Shown: one piece after another, positions 24,888-32,889 of the stretch
Position numbering within the stretch: position 1 is the stretch's first letter
How the letters are laid out: each line of letters opens with the position of its first letter
Source of the DNA: Candidatus Riflebacteria bacterium HGW-Riflebacteria-1
GTDB taxonomy: Bacteria > Muiribacteriota > Ozemobacteria > Ozemobacterales > Ozemobacteraceae
DNA length: 64,000 bases
Direction of reading: 5' to 3'
Assembly (NCBI GenBank): GCA_002839445.1
Contig: PGYB01000021.1
Location: 15,917-79,916, forward strand
The notes under the pieces: model-generated
Told to the model about the DNA's origin: nothing
The model's database searches: none
The model's input: the letters and a program-made list of their open reading frames with translations, nothing else
Translations under genes and position numbers: made by a program

Positions 24888-25526
24888 ATGAAAATAATCA
24901 GATACATAGTAATTTTGATTCTGCTGTTTCCGGTGCTGGTGATGGCTGAAGGTCAGGCGTGCCCTGCCTGTGGAGCCAAAGAACTGGCTAGTTTGGCAAT
25001 GGTATGCCCGGAATGCGGCGCCAACCTGCACAATTCGCTGCTCAAAGCTCAGCAGAAACCGCGCTCACGCCTGCGGGTAAGGCTGTTGTATACCGGCAAC
25101 AACCCTGATCGCATGCCACATTACGGCAAACTCTACATCAACGGCACCTATCTCGGCAATGTCGATATGATCGAAAAGCAGAGCAAAACCGATGACTATG
25201 CGCAGACCTGGTCAAATGGTCTCGGCAAAGACTTTACGGCATACTATGAAAAGATTGTCGAAAGTATACCGGCCGGTATTCTCAAGGTAGAAGTAGAAAT
25301 GAAATTCAACCGTCTTTATGGTCTTGGCAGCAGTTTAAAGCGCGTAGTGTTCCCTTACACATCCTTTACTGCTGGCGAAAACACTTCACTCGACCATTAT
25401 TTCAGCGCAGCTTCAACCTTCAGCCAGCACAAACCGGTCAAAACACAGCCGATACCAATTATTTCGGAAGCGAAACTTCAGGGTGCGAGCGGCACTGTAG
25501 CTCTCAATGTTCCACTTTTCGACTAG
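24888..25526 (+). CDS. Exported zinc-ribbon protein of unknown function
   Basis: A 212-residue protein with a signal peptide of about 20 residues (ending VMA before EGQ). A zinc-ribbon follows: CPACG then, about 15 residues later, CPECG. The rest (about 50-212) is beta-rich, with LYINGTYLGNV and a KVEVEMKFNRLYGLGS stretch, and resembles no family I can name. The ATG at 24888 is chosen because GAGG lies four bases ahead. A zinc ribbon right after a signal peptide is odd, since this fold is usually cytoplasmic; the hydrophobic segment could instead act as a membrane anchor. Confidence 0.65.
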   Translation: MKIIRYIVILILLFPVLVMAEGQACPACGAKELASLAMVCPECGANLHNSLLKAQQKPRSRLRVRLLYTGNNPDRMPHYGKLYINGTYLGNVDMIEKQSKTDDYAQTWSNGLGKDFTAYYEKIVESIPAGILKVEVEMKFNRLYGLGSSLKRVVFPYTSFTAGENTSLDHYFSAASTFSQHKPVKTQPIPIISEAKLQGASGTVALNVPLFD

Positions 25527-25599
25527 GCATCAGGTATAAACTCGGCAAAAAAACTGCCGATAGAACAAGTAACAAATATAAAAAACGAGGCAGACAAAC

Positions 25600-26250
25600 A
25601 TGGAACAGACCAATTCACGCTGGTTATTCATTTTTATAGTGATGAGCCTGATAAGCATCATGCTGTTTCCGCAAAAGGTTCACGCAGACTCAGCCTGGCT
25701 CAAGTATTTCCGCAAAGATTCTCTTCTCAACACCTACAAACGAAGCTACGCGGTTCTTGACGACACACTGTGGATCGGCACCCATGGTGACGGCGTGACC
25801 ATGAACGATGGCAAAAAAAAGGTAAACTATACCAGTCGCAACACCAGAACCAGTCAGTCTATAGATGACGGCCTGGTTTCAGATTATATCACCTGCATCA
25901 GCATTGATGAGACCAATGGCCTGGTCTGGATTGGCACCAACGCAGGCCTGTCGAGCTGCAATCTTGAAGGCAAAGAATGGAAGCGCTATACCGAGAAAAA
26001 TGGTCTGCCCAATTCGGTAATTCGTGACCTGGCGATCGACTCTTCGGGCAGCCTGTGGGTTGGCACGCCATCAGGAATAGCTATTTATGATGGTGAAACC
26101 TGGAAAAAAGTATCAGACAGCAAAGGCCTTGAGCAGAACAGCGTGCACTCGATCAAGGTTAAGGGCGATTCAGTATGGGTTGGCACAGTAGGCGGCACGG
26201 TAAGCCGCTACAAAGATGGCGAATGGCGCACATTTGCGACTTTTGAATAA
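25600..26250 (+). CDS. Secreted beta-propeller (Reg_prop) repeat protein
   Basis: A 216-residue exported protein. A signal peptide ends near residue 29 (KVHA before DSA). About four repeats of the two-component regulator propeller type follow, each with an LWIGT or VWVGT strand then G and an aromatic YDG or CNLEG turn. The best unit reads NSVIRDLAIDSSGSLWVGT. Such repeats normally form half of a 14-bladed sensor in hybrid histidine kinases. Here they stand alone and are too few for a closed propeller, so oligomerisation or a partner may be needed. It is followed by a clear terminator. Confidence 0.8.
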   Translation: MEQTNSRWLFIFIVMSLISIMLFPQKVHADSAWLKYFRKDSLLNTYKRSYAVLDDTLWIGTHGDGVTMNDGKKKVNYTSRNTRTSQSIDDGLVSDYITCISIDETNGLVWIGTNAGLSSCNLEGKEWKRYTEKNGLPNSVIRDLAIDSSGSLWVGTPSGIAIYDGETWKKVSDSKGLEQNSVHSIKVKGDSVWVGTVGGTVSRYKDGEWRTFATFE

Positions 26251-26265
26251 ACCAGCTTTTCTGCA

Positions 26266-26290
26266 AGGCCGGCCGTTGTGCCGGCCTTTT
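26266..26290 (+). terminator. Terminator after the propeller-repeat gene
   Basis: The stem AGGCCGGC / GCCGGCCT is followed by TTTTGCTTTTT, starting 16 bases after the stop codon. Confidence 0.85.
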
Positions 26291-26353
26291 GCTTTTTCAC
26301 GGCATTTGATGATAGAATCGCCTCGGTAAAACCTTAAGAGACGAGTTTAATCG

Positions 26354-27355
26354 ATGTTACAGCCTTCGCATCGCGGCATTTACGAATTCCTGTGGTCAGA
26401 GCACAAATACAGCATGATCGGCATCTCGCTCAAGATCTTTCAGGGCATGGCAGCGCGCCTTGGCAAAAATCCGCAGATTCTTAACTGGCTGCGCCGACTG
26501 GCGGTGCTTTCGACCGAAGAGCACCTGGAATCTTATAACGCGCTGCTCAACGCATACATGCACATCAAGCCAGGCTTGACCCGTGCCCAACGTCATGAAA
26601 TAATAGAACTGCTGCTTGATGATGAGCCGGCGGCAGCCGAACTTCTTTATAGACAAGCATTACAGCTCAATGAGAAAAGCATGTATGGCTGTCGACTATT
26701 TTTTAAAGGCACTCAGGCACTTTACAAGTTCTGGGACGCCCAGGACAGACCGGGTCTCTGGATATGTTTCGGGCCTTTTCAACTGCATCTCACCGCGGCG
26801 CAGGTTTTTTCACGTCTGGCACTCTCGACCGGCACAGCCGCTGATGAGCTGATCTGTCGCCTGCAGCAGCTTTATTCAGGTCGCAGCGAAGATGAGTTTT
26901 TACTCTGGCCAGAAGAACTTCGCCGCCAGCTGCTTAACAATAATCTGGTGGCAATGCCTGGCAAATCAGCTTTTCTGCACCCGCGCGCCCGGGTGCTTTT
27001 GAGCGAAACAGGTGCGGACCGGCTGCAGGTCGATAATTACACCATGGCAGCACTGGTGCTCGAAAAGCTCTGGGACAGTGCCGAATACCCGGATGACGCC
27101 GTCGGGCATCTGCCACTGCATCAGGATTTTTTGCATGCTTTTCGGAGCGATTTTCTGGCTGAGGTCGCATGGCAGGAAGATTTCTGCGGCGAAGAGGCAT
27201 GGGATTTCATTGCCGGTATATTCTGGCGGCAGAAATGCACGGAATCAGGTCAGCCGGCGATTTCTGATGACAGCTCAGCCGTAGGAATGGAGGCCGCTGA
27301 TGAGGAAGTTGACCCCGAAGAGGGTGAACATGGTGACGAGGAAACCGACTATTGA
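26354..27355 (+). CDS. Protein of unknown function with acidic C-terminus
   Basis: A 333-residue predicted cytoplasmic protein, largely helical. The N-terminal 110 residues (YEFLWSEHKYSMIG through GLTRAQRHEIIELLL) loosely resemble the DUF1722/YbgA pattern, with a histidine-lysine near the start and a later conserved helix. That resemblance is weak. The last 35 residues are very acidic. The 3' end overlaps the convergent ccsA gene by 81 bases, and the acidic tail is encoded inside that overlap. AAGAGACGAG precedes the ATG. No function can be assigned. Confidence 0.6.
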   Translation: MLQPSHRGIYEFLWSEHKYSMIGISLKIFQGMAARLGKNPQILNWLRRLAVLSTEEHLESYNALLNAYMHIKPGLTRAQRHEIIELLLDDEPAAAELLYRQALQLNEKSMYGCRLFFKGTQALYKFWDAQDRPGLWICFGPFQLHLTAAQVFSRLALSTGTAADELICRLQQLYSGRSEDEFLLWPEELRRQLLNNNLVAMPGKSAFLHPRARVLLSETGADRLQVDNYTMAALVLEKLWDSAEYPDDAVGHLPLHQDFLHAFRSDFLAEVAWQEDFCGEEAWDFIAGIFWRQKCTESGQPAISDDSSAVGMEAADEEVDPEEGEHGDEETDY

Positions 27356-28318
27356 AATGCACGCGGTCCAGGTGCCGTTCCAGCCACGAGCAAGCCGGAC
27401 ATGCAGGTAAATAGAATAGACAAGAAAAGTGATAAGTGCCCAGGTTTCCTTAGGATCCCAGCCCCAGTAGCGCCCCCAGGCCTTATTTGCCCAGACCATG
27501 CCAAATATCAGGCCACCGACAGTAAACAGCGGGTAACCCAGCGCGATAGCACGGTAGATCAGCTTATCCAGGCCGTCTTCATCAGGCAGCCATTTTTCAA
27601 CGCCCTTATGCACGGCACCGCGATACATCCAGACAAGCAGCATGAGAATCAGCGTGGTGACAGATGCAGGAATAATGACGCCCCAGACCAGTACTATCCA
27701 GCTTTGGGCGTAAGACGGGTGCTGACTGAGATGGCTCGCCAGCAAGCTCATACCAGCAATAAAGGCGAGCGGCATTCCAATCGTGATCAGATAGCAGGCA
27801 ATTTTTTCGAAAATATCCGAAAAACTGCTCTTCTCTGCAGTATGTGTCATGATTTTTCTGAAACAATAGAGATAGCTCAAAATAAAGGCGATAGCGAAAA
27901 GCGCTTCGCCAATGAAGGCCAGCGAAACATGCAGGTGCAGCCAGTATGACTGCAGCGCCGGGATCAGCGGTTTAACGTCAGAAGTAAAGAGCGAAGCCAC
28001 GCCGAACATCAGAACAGAACCGACGCAGGTGCCTGCTTCCAGCATCGGCAGCGGCTGATTTCTGGTAAAAATCAGGCCGGCAAGGGCAATAAAGGTAGAC
28101 AGGGTTACCAGCGACTCATACATATTGGAAAGAGGCGGGTGCCCCGCGCTATACCAACGGAAAGCCAGGGCGATCAGGGCGGCAATAACCCCTGCCCAGG
28201 CGATGCTGCGCGAAGGCATATACAGGCTTTCACGGTTCAGGCTGATGTTGGCGCTGAAACCGATAAACGCGAAAACATAGCAGATCATCGAAAAAACAAA
28301 AATCAGGGTTACATTCAT
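27275..28318 (-). CDS. ccsA: Cytochrome c biogenesis protein CcsA/ResC
   Basis: A 347-residue inner-membrane protein with about eight membrane helices. It is the haem-handling subunit of system II cytochrome c maturation. The tryptophan-rich WWD loop is present as WGRYWGWDPKETWAL near residue 280. Conserved histidines lie in SYWLHLHVSL and YLHVRL. With ResB it exports and attaches haem to apocytochromes on the outer face. Its ATG overlaps the stop of resB by four bases. ResA/CcdA thiol-reduction partners are not in the window. The 3' end overlaps a convergent gene, which is unusual. Confidence 0.95.
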   Translation of the reverse strand: MNVTLIFVFSMICYVFAFIGFSANISLNRESLYMPSRSIAWAGVIAALIALAFRWYSAGHPPLSNMYESLVTLSTFIALAGLIFTRNQPLPMLEAGTCVGSVLMFGVASLFTSDVKPLIPALQSYWLHLHVSLAFIGEALFAIAFILSYLYCFRKIMTHTAEKSSFSDIFEKIACYLITIGMPLAFIAGMSLLASHLSQHPSYAQSWIVLVWGVIIPASVTTLILMLLVWMYRGAVHKGVEKWLPDEDGLDKLIYRAIALGYPLFTVGGLIFGMVWANKAWGRYWGWDPKETWALITFLVYSIYLHVRLARGWNGTWTACISIVGFLVTMFTLFGVNFLISGLHSYG

Positions 28319-29835
28319 GCTGCGGGTGGTTCCTTGTCGGGGTTGATCAACTGTTGGTCGAGCTGCTGCAGATCGTCAGCAAAAACTTTGGACGGGCGGT
28401 TGCCGGTTATGACCAGACGAGTATTGCCGTTCGGGTATACCAGCAGCCAGCTTTCTCGATACGGCACATAAAAACTCATAATCATGCCAAGCGTAAAAAG
28501 CAGGCAGCCAAGCCATACCATGGGTTTGCCAGGGTCGTGCGCCATCTGCATGCCACTTTCGTATTCGGCGTCAGAGCTGATAAAAGTAAATAGAAATGGC
28601 ATGTTAGTCACATGGCCGGCCATCGACATGCGGTCGGGGGGAAAAGCCCAGGCACGGCCAGCGACAACGCCTGCGCTGTCATAAGCAACAATCATGGCTG
28701 CCGGGTTATTAAGTTCGTGCGAAACACTGACAAAACGGTCGTTTATTATGCGAAAATCTGGCATAAAATCAGCCATGACAAATTCAAAAGGCGACCATTC
28801 AGGCTTAAACGGCTCTTTAATATTAAGTTCGAGGGTTTGCGGAAAATCGTCTTTATTTATTGCCAGCTGGGTCGATGCTGAAGCATCGCCGATGAATTCG
28901 ACTTTCATCTTTACCTTGCGGTAAAACTTGTTCCAGCTCGACTGGTAAAAGGTATAGTCACCATAACTTACCGGCTGATTAACCATTACCTGCACGGGCT
29001 CACTCTCATGCCCCCCGTCGATGAACCTGACCCGTGAGTTCCAGCTCTTGACGCCGATTACGCGGCCGTCAGATGCCTGATAATTTTCGATCCAGAGTTC
29101 GTCAAAAGCGATTTTAAAAGCCGGACTGGCAAGACCGTCTTTATAAACCGAGTGCAGAGCTTCGATCTGTTCGCGCATCTGGTTCAGTCTTGGGTCTTCT
29201 GGAGAAAATTCTTTGATATTACGTGCCTCGCGGGCAATGCGATCGGCGTCGCGTGCAGCGCGCACCGCGGCAAGAGGTGCAACCGGCACAGTGTCGCCCT
29301 TTGAACCTCTAATAACCGTTTCGACGCCAAGATAAACACCAACCAGACCACCGGCAAGCACCATTAGAAGCCCGATGTGAATTGCCATGCCCCCGAGCAG
29401 CGAAATTTTTCCGGAAGTATTCAAGCAGATCTGCACGCCGTCTTCATCGGTTCTGATCGCAGCGAATTCTCTCGACCAGTCCTGTTTCATGGGTCCAGAA
29501 ACAGGCCGACCAGATTCGTAAGCGCTTATTTCTCTGGCACTCGCGCGTTCGAGCCGCGCCGACAGTTTGCGATAAGTGCTTTTCCAGCGGGTAATAATGC
29601 AGGTGACTGTCGAGATAGACAACAGCCAGAGACAGGTCCGAAATGGGGCACTGCGATACATGTCGTCGAAGCCGAGGCTGAGAATCATGTGCCCGATACG
29701 CGGGTAGCGTCTGATGTATTCAACGGCGTCAAGATTCTGGGGCACCAGCGTGCCCAATACTGACAGTACCGTGAGTATACCTATGAGTATTATTGCAGAT
29801 TTTAATGAAACAAATATTTTATGAATTATTCGCAT
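28315..29835 (-). CDS. resB: Cytochrome c biogenesis protein ResB
   Basis: A 506-residue membrane protein of system II cytochrome c maturation. N-terminal membrane helices (about 8-26, 58-78 and 150-170) lead into a large periplasmic domain (about 180-425). A final membrane helix lies near 440-460. It has the family-typical start SLKSAIILIGILTVLSVLGT and a C-terminal MVWLGCLLFTLGMIMSFYVP. It partners CcsA, whose gene overlaps its stop codon. The ATG at 29835 is preferred over a TTG 39 bases upstream, because the family normally begins close to the first helix; no strong ribosome-binding site is seen for either. Confidence 0.92.
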   Translation of the reverse strand: MRIIHKIFVSLKSAIILIGILTVLSVLGTLVPQNLDAVEYIRRYPRIGHMILSLGFDDMYRSAPFRTCLWLLSISTVTCIITRWKSTYRKLSARLERASAREISAYESGRPVSGPMKQDWSREFAAIRTDEDGVQICLNTSGKISLLGGMAIHIGLLMVLAGGLVGVYLGVETVIRGSKGDTVPVAPLAAVRAARDADRIAREARNIKEFSPEDPRLNQMREQIEALHSVYKDGLASPAFKIAFDELWIENYQASDGRVIGVKSWNSRVRFIDGGHESEPVQVMVNQPVSYGDYTFYQSSWNKFYRKVKMKVEFIGDASASTQLAINKDDFPQTLELNIKEPFKPEWSPFEFVMADFMPDFRIINDRFVSVSHELNNPAAMIVAYDSAGVVAGRAWAFPPDRMSMAGHVTNMPFLFTFISSDAEYESGMQMAHDPGKPMVWLGCLLFTLGMIMSFYVPYRESWLLVYPNGNTRLVITGNRPSKVFADDLQQLDQQLINPDKEPPAA

Positions 29836-29892
29836 GGCACGGCAATTATAGGTTAAATCGGTGCACAATTGCAAGCTGGTGAAAAATTTAGC

Positions 29893-32889
29893 TTATGACG
29901 GGTTTTGATCGTAGTCGAGAAGAGCCACAGTAACGTCGTCACCCCAGGGCACTGTGCCCGAAAATTTTCTGACCTCGCGGTATACGGCATTAAAAAACTC
30001 AACGTTGCTGATACCGCAACCGAGCTTTTTCACCAGTCTTTCCAGGCGGTCATAACCAAACGGCTCGTTATTTTCATTCATGGCTTCGATAACGCCGTCG
30101 CTGAACATGACCATTCGGCAACGTGGGGGCAACTGAATCTCGGTAAATTTGAGACTCTTTTTTCGCGATGCGCCAAGCGGGTAGCCAATCTGCTTTACCG
30201 CTTCAACGCGGCCGTCTTCATGAATGAGATACGGAAAACCCTGACCGGCGTTGCAACATGTCATCAGACCATTCTTATCTATATGGCCGCCAAAACAGGT
30301 CATCATTTTTGCGCGGCGCAGATGTTCGAGCAAAAGATTGTTCATTCTGATGAAGATTTCATGCGGCATTTTGACGCCAAGGTCGACAATTCCAGAGAAG
30401 GCAGCCCGGGCCATTGAAACCACCAGCGCGGCCGAAATAGAATGGCCTGAGACGTCGCCCATAATAAAAACTATCTCACCTTCAGCCGGCACCAATGCGT
30501 CATAGTAATCACCACCAACATCGTCAGCGGGCACCGTGCGCCCGGCAAAGCGTGCATTGCCAGAACATATATCGGAACCGGGCAGAATACAGGTCTGCAC
30601 AAAATGGGCAACTTCGAGTTCTTTCATGCCCTCGAGAGCGTTGTTAAAAGTCTCAGCAAGCTGCTGCCATTCGTCACCCGTTTCAATAATGATCTTGTGC
30701 GAATGGTCATGCGCCTCCATCGCGTGAACTCCGTTCATAATAAGCTTTGCCGGCCGTATTACCCCGCGTACCAGGCGGATGTATACAAAAAGCACAGCGA
30801 TCATGACAATTAGCGCGGCCAGCAGCAGCCGGTTTTCTAGATTTGAAAGCTGCTGGTCGATTGATTCAAGCGAAATCGCCGCGAAGAAAATGTAACCAAG
30901 CATCTTCTTACCAACATAAGCGCAGAGAAGATGCGGCTTGCCGTTGATAAGATGCTCTTCGACATGCAGATTTTTTGGTGGCTGCATGATGCTGACCAGT
31001 CGCGGCATGCGCATTCGCATATCTACTGCGGGAAAGCTGATATTGAACAGGCGCGGCGATACGGCAATATAAGAGACATTCTCCGGCCATTTTTCCTTGT
31101 CGCGAAAAACTTTTTCGAGATAGTTGCGGGTAAAATTATAGTTGCCTGAAAACATGATGAGACAGTAAATTGCCTTGCCAGAGGGGTCTTTGATCAGATC
31201 TACAAAGTTGATAGACTGATTCACATCGAAACCAAGCTCAAAAAACTCACCCAGATTCTGCTGAATGCGCGACACGGAGTTTTCGTCTTCTGATTCGAGA
31301 AACGACGACATTACCATCGATGAAACCTCTTCTTTGTTGGCGGCACCGGCACCAAGCAGAGCACTGTTGTGGCGGTTTATCAGGTCTTTGCCAGTGAAGC
31401 TGGTTATCGAAGTGTAGGCAGTGCGCCCCTGAGATGGCATCAGGCTGGCAAAACTATTCATGTCAAAGTTCTCAGGCGTGGTATTAAGAACAAAATCGGC
31501 CTCGAGATCGAAGGGAATCCAGCCATCGGCGAACGCCTGACGAACAACCTGCTCGCGATGCGCCATGCTGTAGAAAACCAGGCGACGCACCTGCATGCCT
31601 GATGCGGCGTAAGGTCTGGCGAATTTGCCATCGCCATCTATCAACAGGCAAGTATCAAAAAGAAACTGCAATTCGAGACGCAACGACTCATCAATGAATT
31701 CCTGCAGATTCTCAGGTTTTTCATTGAGAATGTTTACCAGATCTACATACTGTTTTCTGATGGTGCGAAATTCTTCGGTAAAATTGGCGTCGAGTTGAAT
31801 GAGATGCTTTTCAAGACGCCCGGCAGTCTCGATTTTAGCCGATTCACGCCGTGAATCGATAAAAAGGTTCCAGTAGAAGCCGACGGCCATAACCGGCAGC
31901 GCCATGCTGATAGCAAAAACAAAACTGATCAATGTAGTCAGTGGCAGGCGCAAACTGGTTTGCTCAGTCTGCCGTGTTCGCAGCCAGATCGGCAGCCAGA
32001 AAAAGAACAGAGCAAGGCTCCAGAAAGGCGCCGGCAGTTTTCGGTAATTCATCAATGCCAGTAAAATGCGGCCATCTGGCTTAAAAGAGACAAGCACCTC
32101 ACGGTCGCCGAACGTCAGATACTCGCAACCGCTCTTGATATCCATGGCGCTGATGCGGGGCGCGATCACGTAGGGATTAAGACCCGCCGGCACGAGTGAG
32201 TCTTCGGGGTTAAAGAGATTAATATAGCCAAACTCGCCGGTCGAAACAGCGAAGCGCGCAAACAGGTTTTTCGCAATGAGCCGGTCGGTGAGCTTTCTCT
32301 CATGAACCAGAACAATCATTGCGTTAATGCCGGTTTTGAACTTTTCAGGCTCTGAAAACCAGACCCCATATGTGCGTTCTTTGGCAATAGTTACCTTCTG
32401 GATCACGCCGGGCTTGCCTTCCAGCCTGGGGAAGCCGACGCCACCATTAAGCAGTTTTATCAGCCGGTTTTTAGTTTCGCCTTCGAGACGCGGTCGTATA
32501 AGGCCAGTGTCAAAACGCGAAAGCATGAACTGCCAGTCATCAACGCTTGCCTGAGGAACATTTAATGGCACTTTATCAGAAAAATATACAATTTCGCAGG
32601 CGTCTGACGCCATACCATGCGCACGCAGCCATGTCTGCGCCAGATCTGCGGCTTCGCTGGCAGTTTTCCCGGCAACTTCGGCAAAGAGAGCCGCAAATTC
32701 ACGGTCAAATATCTTCTCGAACTTGAATGACGCATACATTTTTTCAAGCAGGGCCTCGCTGCTGCGCCGAGTTGTCTGACGCTCACGTTGCTCGTTGCGC
32801 TCATGGAAAAAGGCGATGACAATCAGGTTGAGAGTGACCCCCAACAGCAGCGTCAGCCAGAATACCGGCCTGGTGTCATTCGCTCGCAT
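29893..32889 (-). CDS. Large sensor SpoIIE/PP2C phosphatase with HAMP domain
   Basis: A 998-residue membrane receptor-phosphatase. A first membrane helix (about 8-27) and a pair (about 288-303 and 316-340) flank one outer domain. A second outer region of about 340 residues ends at a further helix, followed by a HAMP domain (RLVRGVIRPAKLIMNGV). The C-terminal 250 residues are a SpoIIE phosphatase with VGGDYYDAL, MGDVSGHSISAA, CNAGQGFPYL, MFSDGVIEAM and WGDDVTVAL. It probably senses an external signal and dephosphorylates a STAS-type target. The ATG at 32889 follows GGGAGG five bases upstream and overlaps the upstream phosphatase gene by 14 bases, so the two are probably made together. No target is encoded nearby. 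Confidence 0.9.
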   Translation of the reverse strand: MRANDTRPVFWLTLLLGVTLNLIVIAFFHERNEQRERQTTRRSSEALLEKMYASFKFEKIFDREFAALFAEVAGKTASEAADLAQTWLRAHGMASDACEIVYFSDKVPLNVPQASVDDWQFMLSRFDTGLIRPRLEGETKNRLIKLLNGGVGFPRLEGKPGVIQKVTIAKERTYGVWFSEPEKFKTGINAMIVLVHERKLTDRLIAKNLFARFAVSTGEFGYINLFNPEDSLVPAGLNPYVIAPRISAMDIKSGCEYLTFGDREVLVSFKPDGRILLALMNYRKLPAPFWSLALFFFWLPIWLRTRQTEQTSLRLPLTTLISFVFAISMALPVMAVGFYWNLFIDSRRESAKIETAGRLEKHLIQLDANFTEEFRTIRKQYVDLVNILNEKPENLQEFIDESLRLELQFLFDTCLLIDGDGKFARPYAASGMQVRRLVFYSMAHREQVVRQAFADGWIPFDLEADFVLNTTPENFDMNSFASLMPSQGRTAYTSITSFTGKDLINRHNSALLGAGAANKEEVSSMVMSSFLESEDENSVSRIQQNLGEFFELGFDVNQSINFVDLIKDPSGKAIYCLIMFSGNYNFTRNYLEKVFRDKEKWPENVSYIAVSPRLFNISFPAVDMRMRMPRLVSIMQPPKNLHVEEHLINGKPHLLCAYVGKKMLGYIFFAAISLESIDQQLSNLENRLLLAALIVMIAVLFVYIRLVRGVIRPAKLIMNGVHAMEAHDHSHKIIIETGDEWQQLAETFNNALEGMKELEVAHFVQTCILPGSDICSGNARFAGRTVPADDVGGDYYDALVPAEGEIVFIMGDVSGHSISAALVVSMARAAFSGIVDLGVKMPHEIFIRMNNLLLEHLRRAKMMTCFGGHIDKNGLMTCCNAGQGFPYLIHEDGRVEAVKQIGYPLGASRKKSLKFTEIQLPPRCRMVMFSDGVIEAMNENNEPFGYDRLERLVKKLGCGISNVEFFNAVYREVRKFSGTVPWGDDVTVALLDYDQNPS

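Noticed and set aside
25542..25560. Hairpin TCGGCA / TGCCGA after the zinc-ribbon gene as a terminator
   Set aside because: The stem is only six bases and no T-tract follows.
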